Assembly: GCA_030272585.1 (NCBI GenBank)
Contig: BSYQ01000003.1
Coordinates: forward strand, 7,254,001 to 7,318,000
Direction of reading: 5' to 3'
Source of the DNA: Bryopsis sp. KO-2023
Taxonomy: Eukaryota > Chlorophyta > Ulvophyceae > Bryopsidales > Bryopsidaceae
Length of the DNA stretch: 64,000 nt
Shown: positions 8,844 to 20,833 of the stretch, one piece after another
Position numbering within the stretch: position 1 is the first letter of the stretch
Layout of the letters: each line of letters opens with the position of its first letter
Made by a program: the position numbers and the translations under genes
Notes under the pieces: model-generated
Told to the model about the DNA's origin: nothing
Seen by the model: the letters and a program-made list of their open reading frames with translations, nothing else
The model's database searches: none

Positions 8844-10683
8844 ATGTTTTCGGATCTACACGACGCACTTTCTGAATCCCGTTTCTTAAACACAAAGAGT
8901 TATGGTGCAAACGGGGAAGTACCGTGTCGCGCCTCGTGCGATGGCTCGAAACGCTTTTTTCATTACCGAATTGACCCTATCACGCGTGACGCCTTTCTTT
9001 TCAATCGACGCAATGATAACTTGAAGCCCTTCCGAAGGCCGGGGCACTTCAAGACTGGTCTAGATGATGAAAACTTCTCCTGGACAATTATATTGTTCCC
9101 ACAGAAACCTGCTACGTGGTCAACATTTCCTGGAGTGGTAGTAGTGAATATTTTCTGGCACCCTCAGGGATCAGGGTCAGCGGGATTGGTGGGTAAGGAC
9201 CTGGGGGAGCCCGACGAGAACGGTGTTTATTCCAGAAAGACACCCACAGGCAGCCAGATATATCTCAGACTAGACACCGCTTCATCGGATTATCAAACTT
9301 GGGAGTGGAGTTTTGATAAGGACATCTGGATGCCAGCTTTCAGGGTACTTATTTGAACAAGAAAAACCTTGCTGGAAATTGATTAGGAAAAATGAACCAT
9401 TTTTTCTGTTGAATTCGTGTTTTCCAGACTGGAAACCTGTATTGGACATGGTGTTTCTCATTGCCATTGAACTCGGTTCAGGAGCTGAACCATTACCATT
9501 TACATTTTTTTGGTAAAAAATGTTCTCATAGCAAATGAGGTAATTTTTTTAGTGCGGGTAGTGCTGATATTTTGAATTCCAGACTTTCTTGTAATTGTTT
9601 TTTCATTGACTTGAAGGCTGATAGCTTTTGGAACGGCTCGTATGGAGTCTCTTCTTCAGCTGATAAGGTGAGGAGAATCTTTCCCAAATTGAAATGTATA
9701 CATATCGTGGCTAAAAACATATTTCACCCTGTCCAGTGAAAACAGAAACGTCCCTTTGACCCCAGCAAAATGTACTATCAAGTAAAGTTTTTTTTTCTCA
9801 ACTAGAGTGTTCATCAGCAGAACAGCATTGGTCAATGGGGTGGGTGGGTATTTTGCTACTCATTCATGCCAGCAGCAGCAGCCTGGGAAAAATTGATTAT
9901 GAATCATGGACATGTGCTGACACTGTTCCTGTTTGGGGGTGTATTTTTCAGATTTTAATTCGGCGTTTAGAGGTCGAGTGTGTGCTTCGGGCTCAACAAC
10001 CGGATTTACCGAAATGTACGCACCCTCCGCCAATACATCTCGAACTTTCTTACAAGGACCAGGAGCGATTGATGAAAAATGTTCCAAAGGATTTCCTGTG
10101 TCCAATGTCGATGGAAATCATGACAGAACCTGTGGTTTCACCCTCAGGAGTCACATACAACAGGTCAGACATGCAAGCAAACATTCTATCCTTTAACATC
10201 TGAAACTCGTTTGAAAGACGATGTCAAGGTGCTTTCTGTGGACCTTGACATGCATTTTTTTAATTTTCTTCTCCTGGGTATTCGGCCATGTGCGACGAAG
10301 AACATTGAAATATCACATACTCCTCTTACAGAAATGGATATGATCATCTCTTGACACGTGGAATTTAAATGCTATCGTTTTAAGTGCAGCAACTCAACTT
10401 CTGAAATCATGAAGCCTGATTTACTCATTTACTTATTTTTTAATTTTTATATTTAAAAAGAAAGGGCGGGGGGAAATTGTGAAGGATTGGATTCGTGGAG
10501 GGAGGAGATGAACGTTTTTTTTTGGGGGGGGGGTTCAGGAAAACTGTGGAGGAATGGATCAATGAACATCACACGGATCCTGCCACCAAAGCTCCGCTCC
10601 AACATGACAACCTCTATCCGAATCTTGCCCTTAGGGACATGATCCAAGCATGGCTCGTGGAACATGAGTTTGAAATGACATGA
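8844..10683 (+). CDS. U-box protein (probable E3 ubiquitin ligase)
   Basis: Proposed exons 8844-9344, 9617-9667, 9952-10163 and 10539-10683 join in phase throughout (about 302 residues). The C-terminus is a U-box: VPKDFLCPMSMEIMTEP, then PSGVTYNR, completed across the last intron by KTVEEWINEHHTDPATK, then APLQHDNLYPNLALRDMI. The 'PSGxTYxR', 'DPxTxxPL' and 'LxPNxAL' elements match U-boxes of CHIP-like ligases, which recruit E2 enzymes. Seventeen residues before it the chain is helical and charged. The N-terminal 185 residues (FSDLHDALSESRFLN...) match no domain I know. The start is uncertain because an upstream exon is possible. The last acceptor follows a T9G10 run. Confidence 0.6.
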
Positions 10684-12406
10684 TTTGCCATCCTTTGTCT
10701 TCTTTTTTGCCTTTTCTTTTATGACCTCCAACGAAAAAAAAAAAGGGAAAAAAAAAACGAGGGAAAAAAAAAAACGAGGGAAAAAGAAAAACCCCATCTC
10801 AGAAAACAGGGAGGAAAAGAAAAAAAAGTGACCCAAGAAAGAAAAAAAAAAAGAACAAGCTCCTGACCTCGTGGTGTTTTCCTTCTACGATGGAACGGAA
10901 AGAGAACAAAGAAAACAGAAAAAGAAAAAAAGACAGCAGAAAATCGATGCATAAAAAAAGAACACCCTCCTTTTGTATTGATGGAAGCAGTGATATATGG
11001 CGTTTGTTAGATAGTTTTTTTTTTCTTCTTCTTCTCTGGAGTGCCTCGTTTCAAACAGAAGAAAAAAAAGAAAGAAGGAAAAAGGAAAGATCCACCCGCA
11101 GCTTTTTTTAATGAATGTTTTTTTTAAACTTTTGTACCTTTGTTTTTTTCTCACACAAGTAGTCATTTGACGGAACGGGATAAAACATTCTGCAATCGAG
11201 AATTTGTCACGAGAAGATCTCTCTATCTATATTTGCATTGGTTCAACAAAAACTGGTTTGGGGGAAAAGAAGTTACTTTGTTTGGGGATCGGTAGGTATA
11301 CATTCTGTTCTTTGTTTTATTTTTTTTTGGGGGGGGGTTCTCGTTATTCAGATAGGACAGAGTTTTTCTTTTTTGTGAATGGAGGGGGACAATAGAAGAG
11401 TGAGGAGGGGAGGGTAAAAACAAAAGTGTGAGACAGACTGAGGGCTGTTGTTCAAGCGATGTTTTTGGTGGGGAAAGTATCATTTCAAATATCATTTCTT
11501 TGAGATTGTAAAATCATTCCACTTAATACGATAGGATATGTGTTTTCGGGGTTTTTGGAGAGGACAGAAAAATATTCCAATGTAGAAAGGTACTAAAGAA
11601 TTCGTTTTTGTTTTAAGGTTTGCACTGGGTTGGTTTTTCTTTTCTTCTGTTGGTGGTGGGTTGGCTTATGTTTGATTGCAAGTGATTATCTAAGGACACA
11701 TAAACAAGAAAAAGAAGCGAGAAAAAGAAAAGAAATAAAATGTGTCAGGGTTTTCTGTTGGGCTGGAAAGAGAACATTGGGTGGAGGGGAAAAACCATGA
11801 ACCGTGGTGAGATCCACCCTAGGGATTTTAAAACCACCTTTGTCGCTGTATCACAACAGTGCATGACAAATTTTGATTTTTGCTCTGGGTTCTCTGGGTG
11901 CTCTTCTCTTTTTCTTTCCAGTCATGCACCATCTCCGGGTTTTTTGGGTTGATGAAAAAAAAAAGAGGGGGGGGGGAAGCTTCTGTTTTCTTTTGAAGAG
12001 GCTAAAAAGAGGTGAAATGACATGGAACATTCAGAGAGAGTGATTCCTTCTTTTCAGTAGTAGATTGTGTGAGATGTTCAGTAGAAGAATAAGGCAATGG
12101 AGGGTGGTGGGTCGTCATTGGAACTGGAACTTTTTTTTCCCCTGTTTCAGCTGTGGTTTAGTTTGATCGCTGTACGAAGGGGTGGAAGGGGACAGGCACC
12201 CTTTCCCATCATGTAATAGCTGCAACAGTGTCCACAAATGCCATGTATCTCAATGCATAGAATCATACTATAATGTCAAAGATTGCACCCTGTGCCTCCC
12301 ATTCACGAAAAAACGGACCAGAATTTGCAAACCAGCTCAGCTGCTATTAATTTTTAATATGTGTACATCATAATAATTCATCCCCATTGACACCAGCTGC
12401 CAAGTG
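10684..12406. other. Intergenic, purine/pyrimidine-rich, no supported gene
   Basis: Between two convergent genes. It holds long A/G-rich stretches (10735-10960, 11055-11090, 11700-11740), a T9G9 run at 11320-11337 and scattered homopolymers. No convincing coding or RNA gene is seen; 3' UTRs of both neighbours probably lie here. Confidence 0.6.
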
Positions 12407-13687
12407 CTATTGGAGTCTTGCCAAACCCTCCGTCTCCATTGATTTCAGAATCTCTTCAGCCTTTTCCCTCATCGGTCCCCCGAATTCCGACATCCGCTTG
12501 CAGTACTCTCTTGCCTTTACAAGATTTCCCCTTTCCTGCAGGAAAGAAAAACACATAAAACTCGTAACTTCCATGACAACCCCACCCCAAAAAACAGAAA
12601 GAAACGAAACACTACTCAACCTCTATCAACGTCTTTAATGCGCTTGTGAGGAGAGATGTATTTCGAACATCGTCAAATGGGAGTGTGTGCTGCTAACCTT
12701 ATAGTAGCCTGCCAGGTATATTAAAGCATCTGCAGCATCTTTCCCTTGTACATTCCGTCTCTCCAACCGATCTAAGCTCTGTTCGAAAAAGTGAGCAGCC
12801 TCAACATATTGTCCGCTTTCTTTGTACAATCGAGCCTAGAAAAAAAAAAAGAAAGAAAAAATGGGTCTCCTCACAATGATCATACAATTGTGCGAGACTT
12901 GTTTTGATACGATGTCTGTGCGGGGGGTTTTTAGCCCTCGGATTTTTCCTGCCATGACTCATGCATCCACATACACACATCCATCCTATGTGCAGTATGG
13001 TGTGAATTTTTGTGTGGTGAGTTTCGCAAGTGGAAATGTAAATATTGAGCTTGCTGTTTGTAAGAAAAAAAAGGGAAGAAAATGGAGGGGAAGGGGGCTC
13101 CTTGAGAGAATTCCGGTGTGGCTGGCAGAACTAGGGGTTGATCAGCTCAAGTGCTGCATATTATCGTTTCCTGAGCTTCGATTGCAAAATCTGGAAACTG
13201 CGCCATGATTCTTAGATTCAACGTTGAGGGAGGGTTGCACAGAGAGAGAACAGCACCTTGAAGCGATTGGTTACCTCTGATTTTTTTTTCTCACTGATTC
13301 TTTTTCAACGGACAAAAGCCGGAGCGATGTTTTTTTTCTCTTCGTACCAGAAAGTTGATTGAAACTCCTTCCTGGTCTCCATGCTGCAAGGCCCTCGTGA
13401 AGCATCGAATGGCAGTGTCTGGTTTTTTTATGTTGGGGTTTTGGTAGCACATCCCCATGGCGTTCCACATGCGAGCATCTTCTGGTCTCAACTGTGAAGC
13501 CCTTGAAAAAAAAACAACACGAAGATTTTTTTTCGACTTTTTCAGGAACCGAAGCTGCGACCAATGAACGGAACCACTCCACAGTAAAAGCCAGTCACAA
13601 GACGAAAAAAAAAAATATGGGCAAAGTTTGCAAAGAAAGAATGATACTCAAAATGCTGGCAAAAGGTTTTCGATTTATCTCGATCAA

Positions 13688-13724
<37 letters not shown>

Positions 13725-16642
13725 AAAGGGTTTGGTTGATTTCTTCTGAGAATTTGCATGACCCGGTCACAGAGAAAAATAATGTCTGAGCAGCACACCT
13801 ACCGTCTGAAGTAGTGTAGGGCAAAACAAGGCATTTGCATCATCTCATAAGCTTGCCCAAGCCCATACCATGCTCGGAAGTCCTTAGGATTCAAATCAAC
13901 CGCTCTACGGTATGCATCTGAGCAACAAAACACAGTGCATTTTTCTTTCAATTACCGAAATCTTACCAAAAGCTGGCAAAAAGCAAAACAGGCCAAAAAA
14001 AAACATGGAGAAAGGTCCTAGTTTTTGAAATCGTAAAAGGTAGCTATTTTTGCCACTGGAGGCGACGTTTCGATGCTCGTGCAGGTACTGGTCGATAGAT
14101 AGAAACGCTTATACCCACCGATGGCTGCAGCACAGTTCTGAATTTCCACATACTCATGACCCATGAGGGTCAATGCTGATAGAAAATGGCTGTCCAGTCT
14201 TAATGCTCGTTTGAAATACAGCAGGGCCTATGAACAATCCATCCACAAATTTTTGGTCCAACCTTCAATTGAAAATACAAAGACGAGCAGCAATACCAAC
14301 TTACATATTCACCAGAGAGCAACACTAAATCGTATTTTTGTCAGAAAAGACTTTTTCTGACAAATTTTTTACAGGAGTACCCTGCAATTCTTTCTGGGGA
14401 TGAGTTTTGACACAGCTGAGAAAGCCATTACCTTGTCATGTGAGCTTTTTAGAGAATAATAGTTGCCAATTATGCAGCAGGTCTCCGGTCGGTACTTGTC
14501 AGTCATAACAGCACGATGTGCGAGTTGACTCAAATCTTCCGCCAATTCTTTGACGTACAGTATATTGGAGTAGGTGTCTATGCCCTGCAACAAAACCCGC
14601 TTAAAATTTCCCCCCAAAGCAAATCCAATGGGCCGATTCCATAACGAAAATTTGGAAAGGTTCTCAAACGCACTGATGTACATTCAAAGGAAGAAACACG
14701 ACTGGACTGCGCCACCGTCTTTTTTGAAAACATGGAATGAACAACGGTGGAAAGTGAAAAGAGAAAAAAACAGGATTGCTTTCCTTACCTCCAGCCTGCA
14801 TGGGTCCACATTCAACAGCTTCTCAAACAGCTTTTGTGATTCAACGAAGTTCCTGAGATTGTAATATGCCAAAGCACGCTGTGGAAAGAAAAAAACAACA
14901 TCATGAAAGTCTTCACACACATCTGATGTATTTTTATACATATTTTTTAATTTTATTTTCCGAAACGAAATAAAGCTGGACAGCACTCACTTGAGCGATG
15001 ACGAAGGTGCTGTGCGGGAATTCGGATTCGACCATGTCTAATCGTTTCAGGCCTTCTTGGCCATGCTGCAACTCAACGCTGACAGCCGCCATGAAAAAGG
15101 AATTCATCCAATGATTAGGAAGCTGGAGCTTGTGCAAAATCTCCAGAGACGAACATAAACCTTGCAAAACCTGAATCCCATTTCATCCACCAAAGCAAAT
15201 ATTTTTTCAACCATCCACCCACCCACCATGGGTGAACATTCATTGCCTGAACAGCAAATCACTTTTCTTACAGAGGCTTTATTCTCAGCCATGAATAGAA
15301 TGGGAAAAAGACCATGTGCATAGCATTGTTCCAAGAAAAATATCTACGAGGCCAGAACCATCCCATTCTCTGTAGTTGTTGAGGTAGGTCAACTTTTTGA
15401 AGCTTTTTTGGGGAAAAGAAGGCCCCCGTCACAACAACGGTGCATTTTAAAAGAGTTTAATGTCTGTCGCTGGATACCTGCCAAGCACCCCAATTGCAAG
15501 GGTAAAAATTCAAAGACATTATTATTGCATGCCGGGCATCTTCTGCTCTCTTCCTGAAACAACCCCAAACTCTCCATTTTTATTCGGACCGTTTTTGTCT
15601 TTTTGAGAAAATTACACAAAGAAATAATGCAACTCGATAAAAATACAAACCGAAATCAATATCACTCAACGTTTTTTTCATTGGGCAACCCACCGATCGG
15701 CTAGAACAAGTCCATAAACATAGAGCAGGAAGGGACTGCATGGCCGATGTGCCGTCATTTCAGCAAGGTCGAACTCCAATCCCTCCAACTCAGCATTTTG
15801 AGCTCCACCATGGTCCAGCAGCCCTGATTCTTGTTCGACACTGGCTTCCCTGCAGCATCCAAACATATTTTTTAATCCAAATTCATTGCCTGTTTTTAGA
15901 AGCAAACTCATTACTGTCTGGCCCTTTCCTGGCATAGACTATGTGCACAGATAGATACCCATTCATGAATGCCATTTCCATCCCCCACCCACTCAATGGG
16001 TAGGGGCTGAAGCATTCAATCAATCCTAGTGTCCGTCAGTTCAGCAAGGCGTTCCACAGAGTGCGTTTTTTCCACCCACAAAAACGTAACGCATGACGAC
16101 CCTTTGAATAGACGTCGCAACTTACTCTCGCGCTTTTTCTCCTGCTAGATACATCGAGTAGCAACGTAAAAACTTAGGCTTGTCTCCAGGCACATCTTCT
16201 AGACAGTGTGCGGCCCTTCTATACTCCTATCAGCACCACACCGCCCGTGGGATAAAGCGAGCTACACCAGCGTCGAAACCCCAAAACTGGGATGGGAAAC
16301 CCCTGATATTCAAATCAGAGGCCCACGTGTTTCGAAACCACTAAAAAAAAAACAAAAGCAAGGCATTCGGGCGACAAGAGCGAATCATTCGGCAGGTTCC
16401 GAGCACTTGACGACTTTACGCACCCTCGCTTCGAAAAACTGACGAGCCCTCAAGAAGTCGAGATCGATTTCCTCTCCCTCCATAGCTTCCCGGGCTCCGA
16501 CTTGTTGGGCCTTTCGATATGGTTCTCCATCTTGTAAAGCTTCCAGCTGTTCAGCAGCCCAGCGACTCGAACTGTGCAGACAGATCTCACGCAGTTCGAT
16601 AACTGCTTTGGAAAGCTCCCTCGCCTTCTCAACCACGTTCAT
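12407..16642 (-). CDS. APC8: Anaphase-promoting complex subunit 8 (CDC23)
   Basis: Twelve exons, all phase-consistent: 16424-16642, 16126-16226, 15694-15849, 15478-15553, 14991-15170, 14789-14878, 14432-14584, 14119-14227, 13803-13917, 13348-13501, 12698-12835, 12407-12535; 539 residues. APC8 is a TPR scaffold of the anaphase-promoting complex, the nuclear E3 ligase for mitotic cyclins and securin. Diagnostic blocks agree with plant and animal CDC23: an N-terminal helix pair ([16 protein letters not shown]), [91 protein letters not shown] and a C-terminal TPR run. Length is close to the plant protein. Looks intact. Confidence 0.95.
13691..13720. repeat. (CA)15 microsatellite
   Basis: Thirty bases of perfect CA repeat in an APC8 intron, followed by an A-run. 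Confidence 0.95.
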
Positions 16643-17220
16643 CCTCTGGACTACACTCGATAAAAAGCCAAGCAGGGGGAAGGAACTACAAACAACTGTC
16701 TCCTGTAAAACCTTTTGACAGAATGGAGCGACGCCGTGTCAACCCCCCCCTGATGTCGGAACTGTTGTCTTGACACACTTGAAAAAATATTCAACTCAAC
16801 TCAATCCATCATTTTACCCACTCAGTGCTATAATTCAAACACACATGGAGAGTGCTGGCCAGTGTTTTTTCATTTTTTTAATTAGCCAGCCCAAAAGTGG
16901 CCATAAATTTGACTAGTTCATTGCTGGGTGAAAAGGGCCAGAGAGGGCCACAGAAAAACACACTGGTGAAGGCTCTCTCTGTTGCCGTGGGTTGTACTTA
17001 TCGATCAATTGATTGATTGCAGATACATCATTCGTTGGGTCAAGTTGCACTCCGTTATTGGAAGGATAAGGTTCCAGGTATAAACATATTATTGTGTTGA
17101 GCAATCGTGCATTCGTACATTTCCTTTTCGCTGAATTAAAACAAGCTGCCCAATCAAACTTTCTAATCATCACCTGCCAAAACCTAAGAGCCTCCAGAAA
17201 AACCCAGTTACCTACACCCC
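16643..17220. other. Spacer between PGS1 3' end and APC8 start
   Basis: Both genes run on the minus strand, so this 578-bp stretch must hold the PGS1 3' UTR and the APC8 promoter and 5' UTR. No separate gene is supported. Confidence 0.6.
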
Positions 17221-20200
17221 TCACAAAAACCCTCTGACCAACTTCAAAGCCAGCTTCAGTGTGGATCCAGTGTTTCTTTGCAATTCCACCAGTTTCTCCT
17301 CTTGCACAGGAACGCACTCTTTCGTTAAATCGTGAACTTCGTGGTACAGTTTCTTTCGCAACTCAGGATTTGATGTGACCATGATTGCTTGGGCCTCTAT
17401 ATCCCTGTACACAGATCTATGCCCGAAATTTGGGCTCCCGACAGCCGTCAGAATGGGATGAGTTTCATTCGGCGGGGTGTACCTGGATATGAACAAGCAG
17501 CTCCTTAACACCTTTAATTCCTTCCATTTAACCAAATTCTACAAAATGAAAACCTTTGTCGTTATTTCAAGAAACGCCAGTCTTTCCGCCGAAAACTGCT
17601 GCCCATCTTTTAATTACCTCATTTCCATCAACTACATCTCGGTTTCATTCCCCCGCCCCCCCCCCCCCCCCAAAAAAAAAAAAAAAAGAAAAAAGAGTTT
17701 GATTCTAAGGTCTTGCTGTTTTCTGGCCGAGGTTGACCTCTCACCAAATGCCCTTTGCATGGAATTGCCACTTGTCTCGGTGGTACTCAAGAATCTGCCG
17801 TTCGATGCTGGGATGGAAATGGAGGTTCTTTCGGGAGCAAAGCTTCTTCCAAAGCTGGGCCATCACCAAAGAGTACGCCGTCGGGAAAAACCCCGAAATC
17901 CCCTTTGCCCCGAAAAAACCATTGGCCTGTGGCGAGGCCGTCAAAATTTCCAAGTTCACGTTTGGAGACCTCACCAGCGCTCGCTGGAATGGGGAGGCCT
18001 GGATAAAAAAACAAACGATTATGTTGAGGGAAAAATCCACAAAATTTTGACCTCCACAAGCGCTGATATGAACAGTCACAACAATGATTCTGCACCCTTT
18101 CAGAAAAATAGACCCCAGATATCTTACCAAATTCAAGTATGCACTCGCTAGTTGAATTCGGCCTCCTGGCTCAGCTGCACCCAGGCATCGTAATGTACAG
18201 ATTTCGTCTTGTCGAATGTGAAAATGGGCAAACTGGACCACTGGGATAACCCACGTGTCAGCATCATCAGCACCGATATCTAGAGAATTAGTGTCTGGCT
18301 TCCTGCCACCCACAGCTGGCCTCGCAGGTATCCACCAATTGAACAACGCCGAATTCGCTGGATAAAACAGAGCTGTTATCCTGAAAAAACCCAATCAATC
18401 AATCAAAACAACAGAACTGGATATTTTGCAATTTAGTTGGAGATGGTTCAGAACATATAACATATGACATAAATTATTCTTTCAGGCATTTTTTTTCCCA
18501 GAAAAAAGATCAAGCCATTCAAAGGTGGGCGATGTACTTTTTCCAAAGCTGATCTCGGAACTTCAGTGGCTGCTTGATTGGATGGACGTTTGCGGGTGGG
18601 TTCAGCAAATAGCCGGAACGTCCCAATCCCAACGAAAAATCACTCATTGTTTGAACCAGGGCATCCAGCTTGTCTGACTGCGGACACAAAATTGATCAGA
18701 CAACAGGGCTCCCCCTCCCTTCAAACAGAAAAAAAAAAAAAAAAACAGAAACAATCGAGGCCATCCTTTTGTAAATCCAGCATGCCCACTTTAGATAGTA
18801 CCTTGCATTCAACAACCTTCAGCTGTGAATTCCTGATAAAAAATCAGGTCAATTTTGGGTGAGTGGGCGTACCTGCGACAGCCTTGGACTCCTTGAGTAC
18901 CATGTATCGATCTTGGCGAATGGTGAAATAATTGTTGGAGAGGTTAGCCCCGGTCAAAATCACATCATCGTCGAACAAATAGACCTTCAAATGGCAAACA
19001 GACACCACCTCCCTCACACGAGGGGGAAGAACCCTGACCGTTGCACACAGACCACATCACCACATATCCAAACAGGTAAACTGCAATCAAGTTCGACTCA
19101 GACAAGCACTTGATTCAATCTGTTGCACCGCATTTACAGGGAAAAATACACCTACAGAGACTCGTTTATGCAGGACAACTTTTTCAAAACAAAAGGGGCA
19201 GTTTTAACACCCTGTCAGTCTGACTTGTGAGGCCACCTGTTTTCAGAAACCAGTTTCATCTGGAAAGAACGGGGGGGGGGGGGGGGGGTCGCCCATTCAA
19301 AGCAGATGAACTGATTGCTACTAATCCAGTATGTTCAACGCATTTGCAGTCTGATTCATGTTGTTTAGATATCGCACTTTTTGAGCAATCCTTGCAAGGC
19401 AGGGGTCTGGTACAGGGAAATCCGAGTTCTGCTTTCAGCATTATCCGTATTTAGCATTGCCTTCCCCAGCTGCTCTGCACTGCTGGTTGGCAAACCATCA
19501 CGATCCAACGACCTCCTGCCAAAAAATATTTATGAACCATACACTTCACTGCCACAGTTTTCACTTACCCCCGTCCACAACACAGCCCTGAAAAAAATCC
19601 CAAAAAGAGGGGGCATCATCTGGCATAACACCAAGAATTGAAAGAAATCCACAGAAATTGCCTCATTTTTTTATTGTCAGGACAAAATTATGTGTTGATT
19701 TCACAGCCACTCTTTACCTTGTTCCTCTGGATCCATCCAGCAACACTGTGAGTTTGAGGTCCGGTCGATTTTTCCAATCATTGGCTGCTTCTCCCAAAGC
19801 ATTCATGATCTGGCTGGAGCACCCCCCTCCTGTGCCAATGTATAATGAAGCGATAGTCAGTCTGGTTCTTGCTCGACCGATGCCTTTCTGAAAACACAGC
19901 ATCACATCACATATCGGCAACTCAATCCAGTGTGCATGTGGTGAAAAAAAAATCAAAATGGAGGGAACTAAAACTTATTCTTTTTTTGGAAGGGTGCTCA
20001 GATGCTTGACACAGTCTATCAACGTTGCCCACCATCATAGTGTCGAAAAAGTCCTTTGGAGTTCTCAGAATTTCCACATTCGATCCTGGCAGCCACATGA
20101 AGTAAATTGGTTAAAATATGTCCAGACAATAGGCATCTGCAATCAAAATTACATGGTTGGAACATGCATCGATTGGTTGGGACGATGCACTAGCAGGGAA

Positions 20201-20430
20201 GTTTCTTGACTAGAAAATATGGGGTTGAATTCTGCTCAAAAATGTGGAATGGTACCTTTCACTGGCAGCGCATGTGCTACATCAACGAACTGATTGAGCA
20301 ACAGTTTCACTTCGTTCGAACTGGACGATGAGCAAAGCGCCCTGGACCACGTCTCCGAACATAACAACGAGCGCAGAAAGAAGAACCCCCCCATCTTGCG
20401 CCCGCTGATCATCCTCTGCAGAAGCAGCAT
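17221..20430 (-). CDS. PGS1: Phosphatidylglycerophosphate synthase (CDP-DAG:glycerol-3-phosphate type, PLD fold)
   Basis: Catalyses CDP-diacylglycerol + glycerol-3-phosphate to phosphatidylglycerophosphate, the first committed step to phosphatidylglycerol and cardiolipin in mitochondria. Exons: 20256-20430, 20033-20085, 19718-19887, 19378-19515, a short exon ending at 19156, 18873-19012, 18538-18673, 18128-18380, 17745-17998, 17221-17482. Family blocks: ARTRLTIASLYIGTG, LTVLLDGSRGTR, the first HKD-type motif HLKVYLFDDD with TGANLSNNYFTIRQDRY, FPTAYSLV region with ANGFFGAKG, and the second motif HAKGIW ... VGSPNFGHRSVYRD. The N-terminus (RKMGGFFFLRSLLC...) could be a mitochondrial presequence. 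The acceptor of the short fifth exon is unresolved; all other junctions keep phase. The type is the eukaryotic PLD-fold synthase, not the bacterial CDP-alcohol transferase. Confidence 0.9.
17656..17687. repeat. C16A16 composite homopolymer
   Basis: Sixteen C directly followed by sixteen A, in a PGS1 intron; the longest example of a motif seen repeatedly in this window. Confidence 0.9.
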
Positions 20431-20833
20431 CGGAATTCGCGTTCACTAGGGTGGGGGAGCCCCTTTACGGAATGAGGGAATGGCCAAATGTGGTGGATGA
20501 GCAGAATTTTGAATTTGAAACTTGCAGCAGGTCCAATCAATTTCCCATCGACTTCTTTTGTGTGTGTGCGTAATTTTTTATTTTATTTTTTGTATTCTTG
20601 TCATAGTTCAGAGCTGGGAGGGAATGGTGCAAAATTCCATTTAGGCACTGAGCTTTTCTGGTAAAAGACGGAATATGGAAAACCACCCCCAGTCCACGAG
20701 GGTCTTTCAGATGCCATAATTGTTACAAAAGCAGTGGTGCCAAAGCACCCTTCACAACAAAATTTTACAAACTTCCCATCCTCATCCATCAACCCCCCCC
20801 CAAAAAAAATCAACCATCCGCTGGACGGCTACT

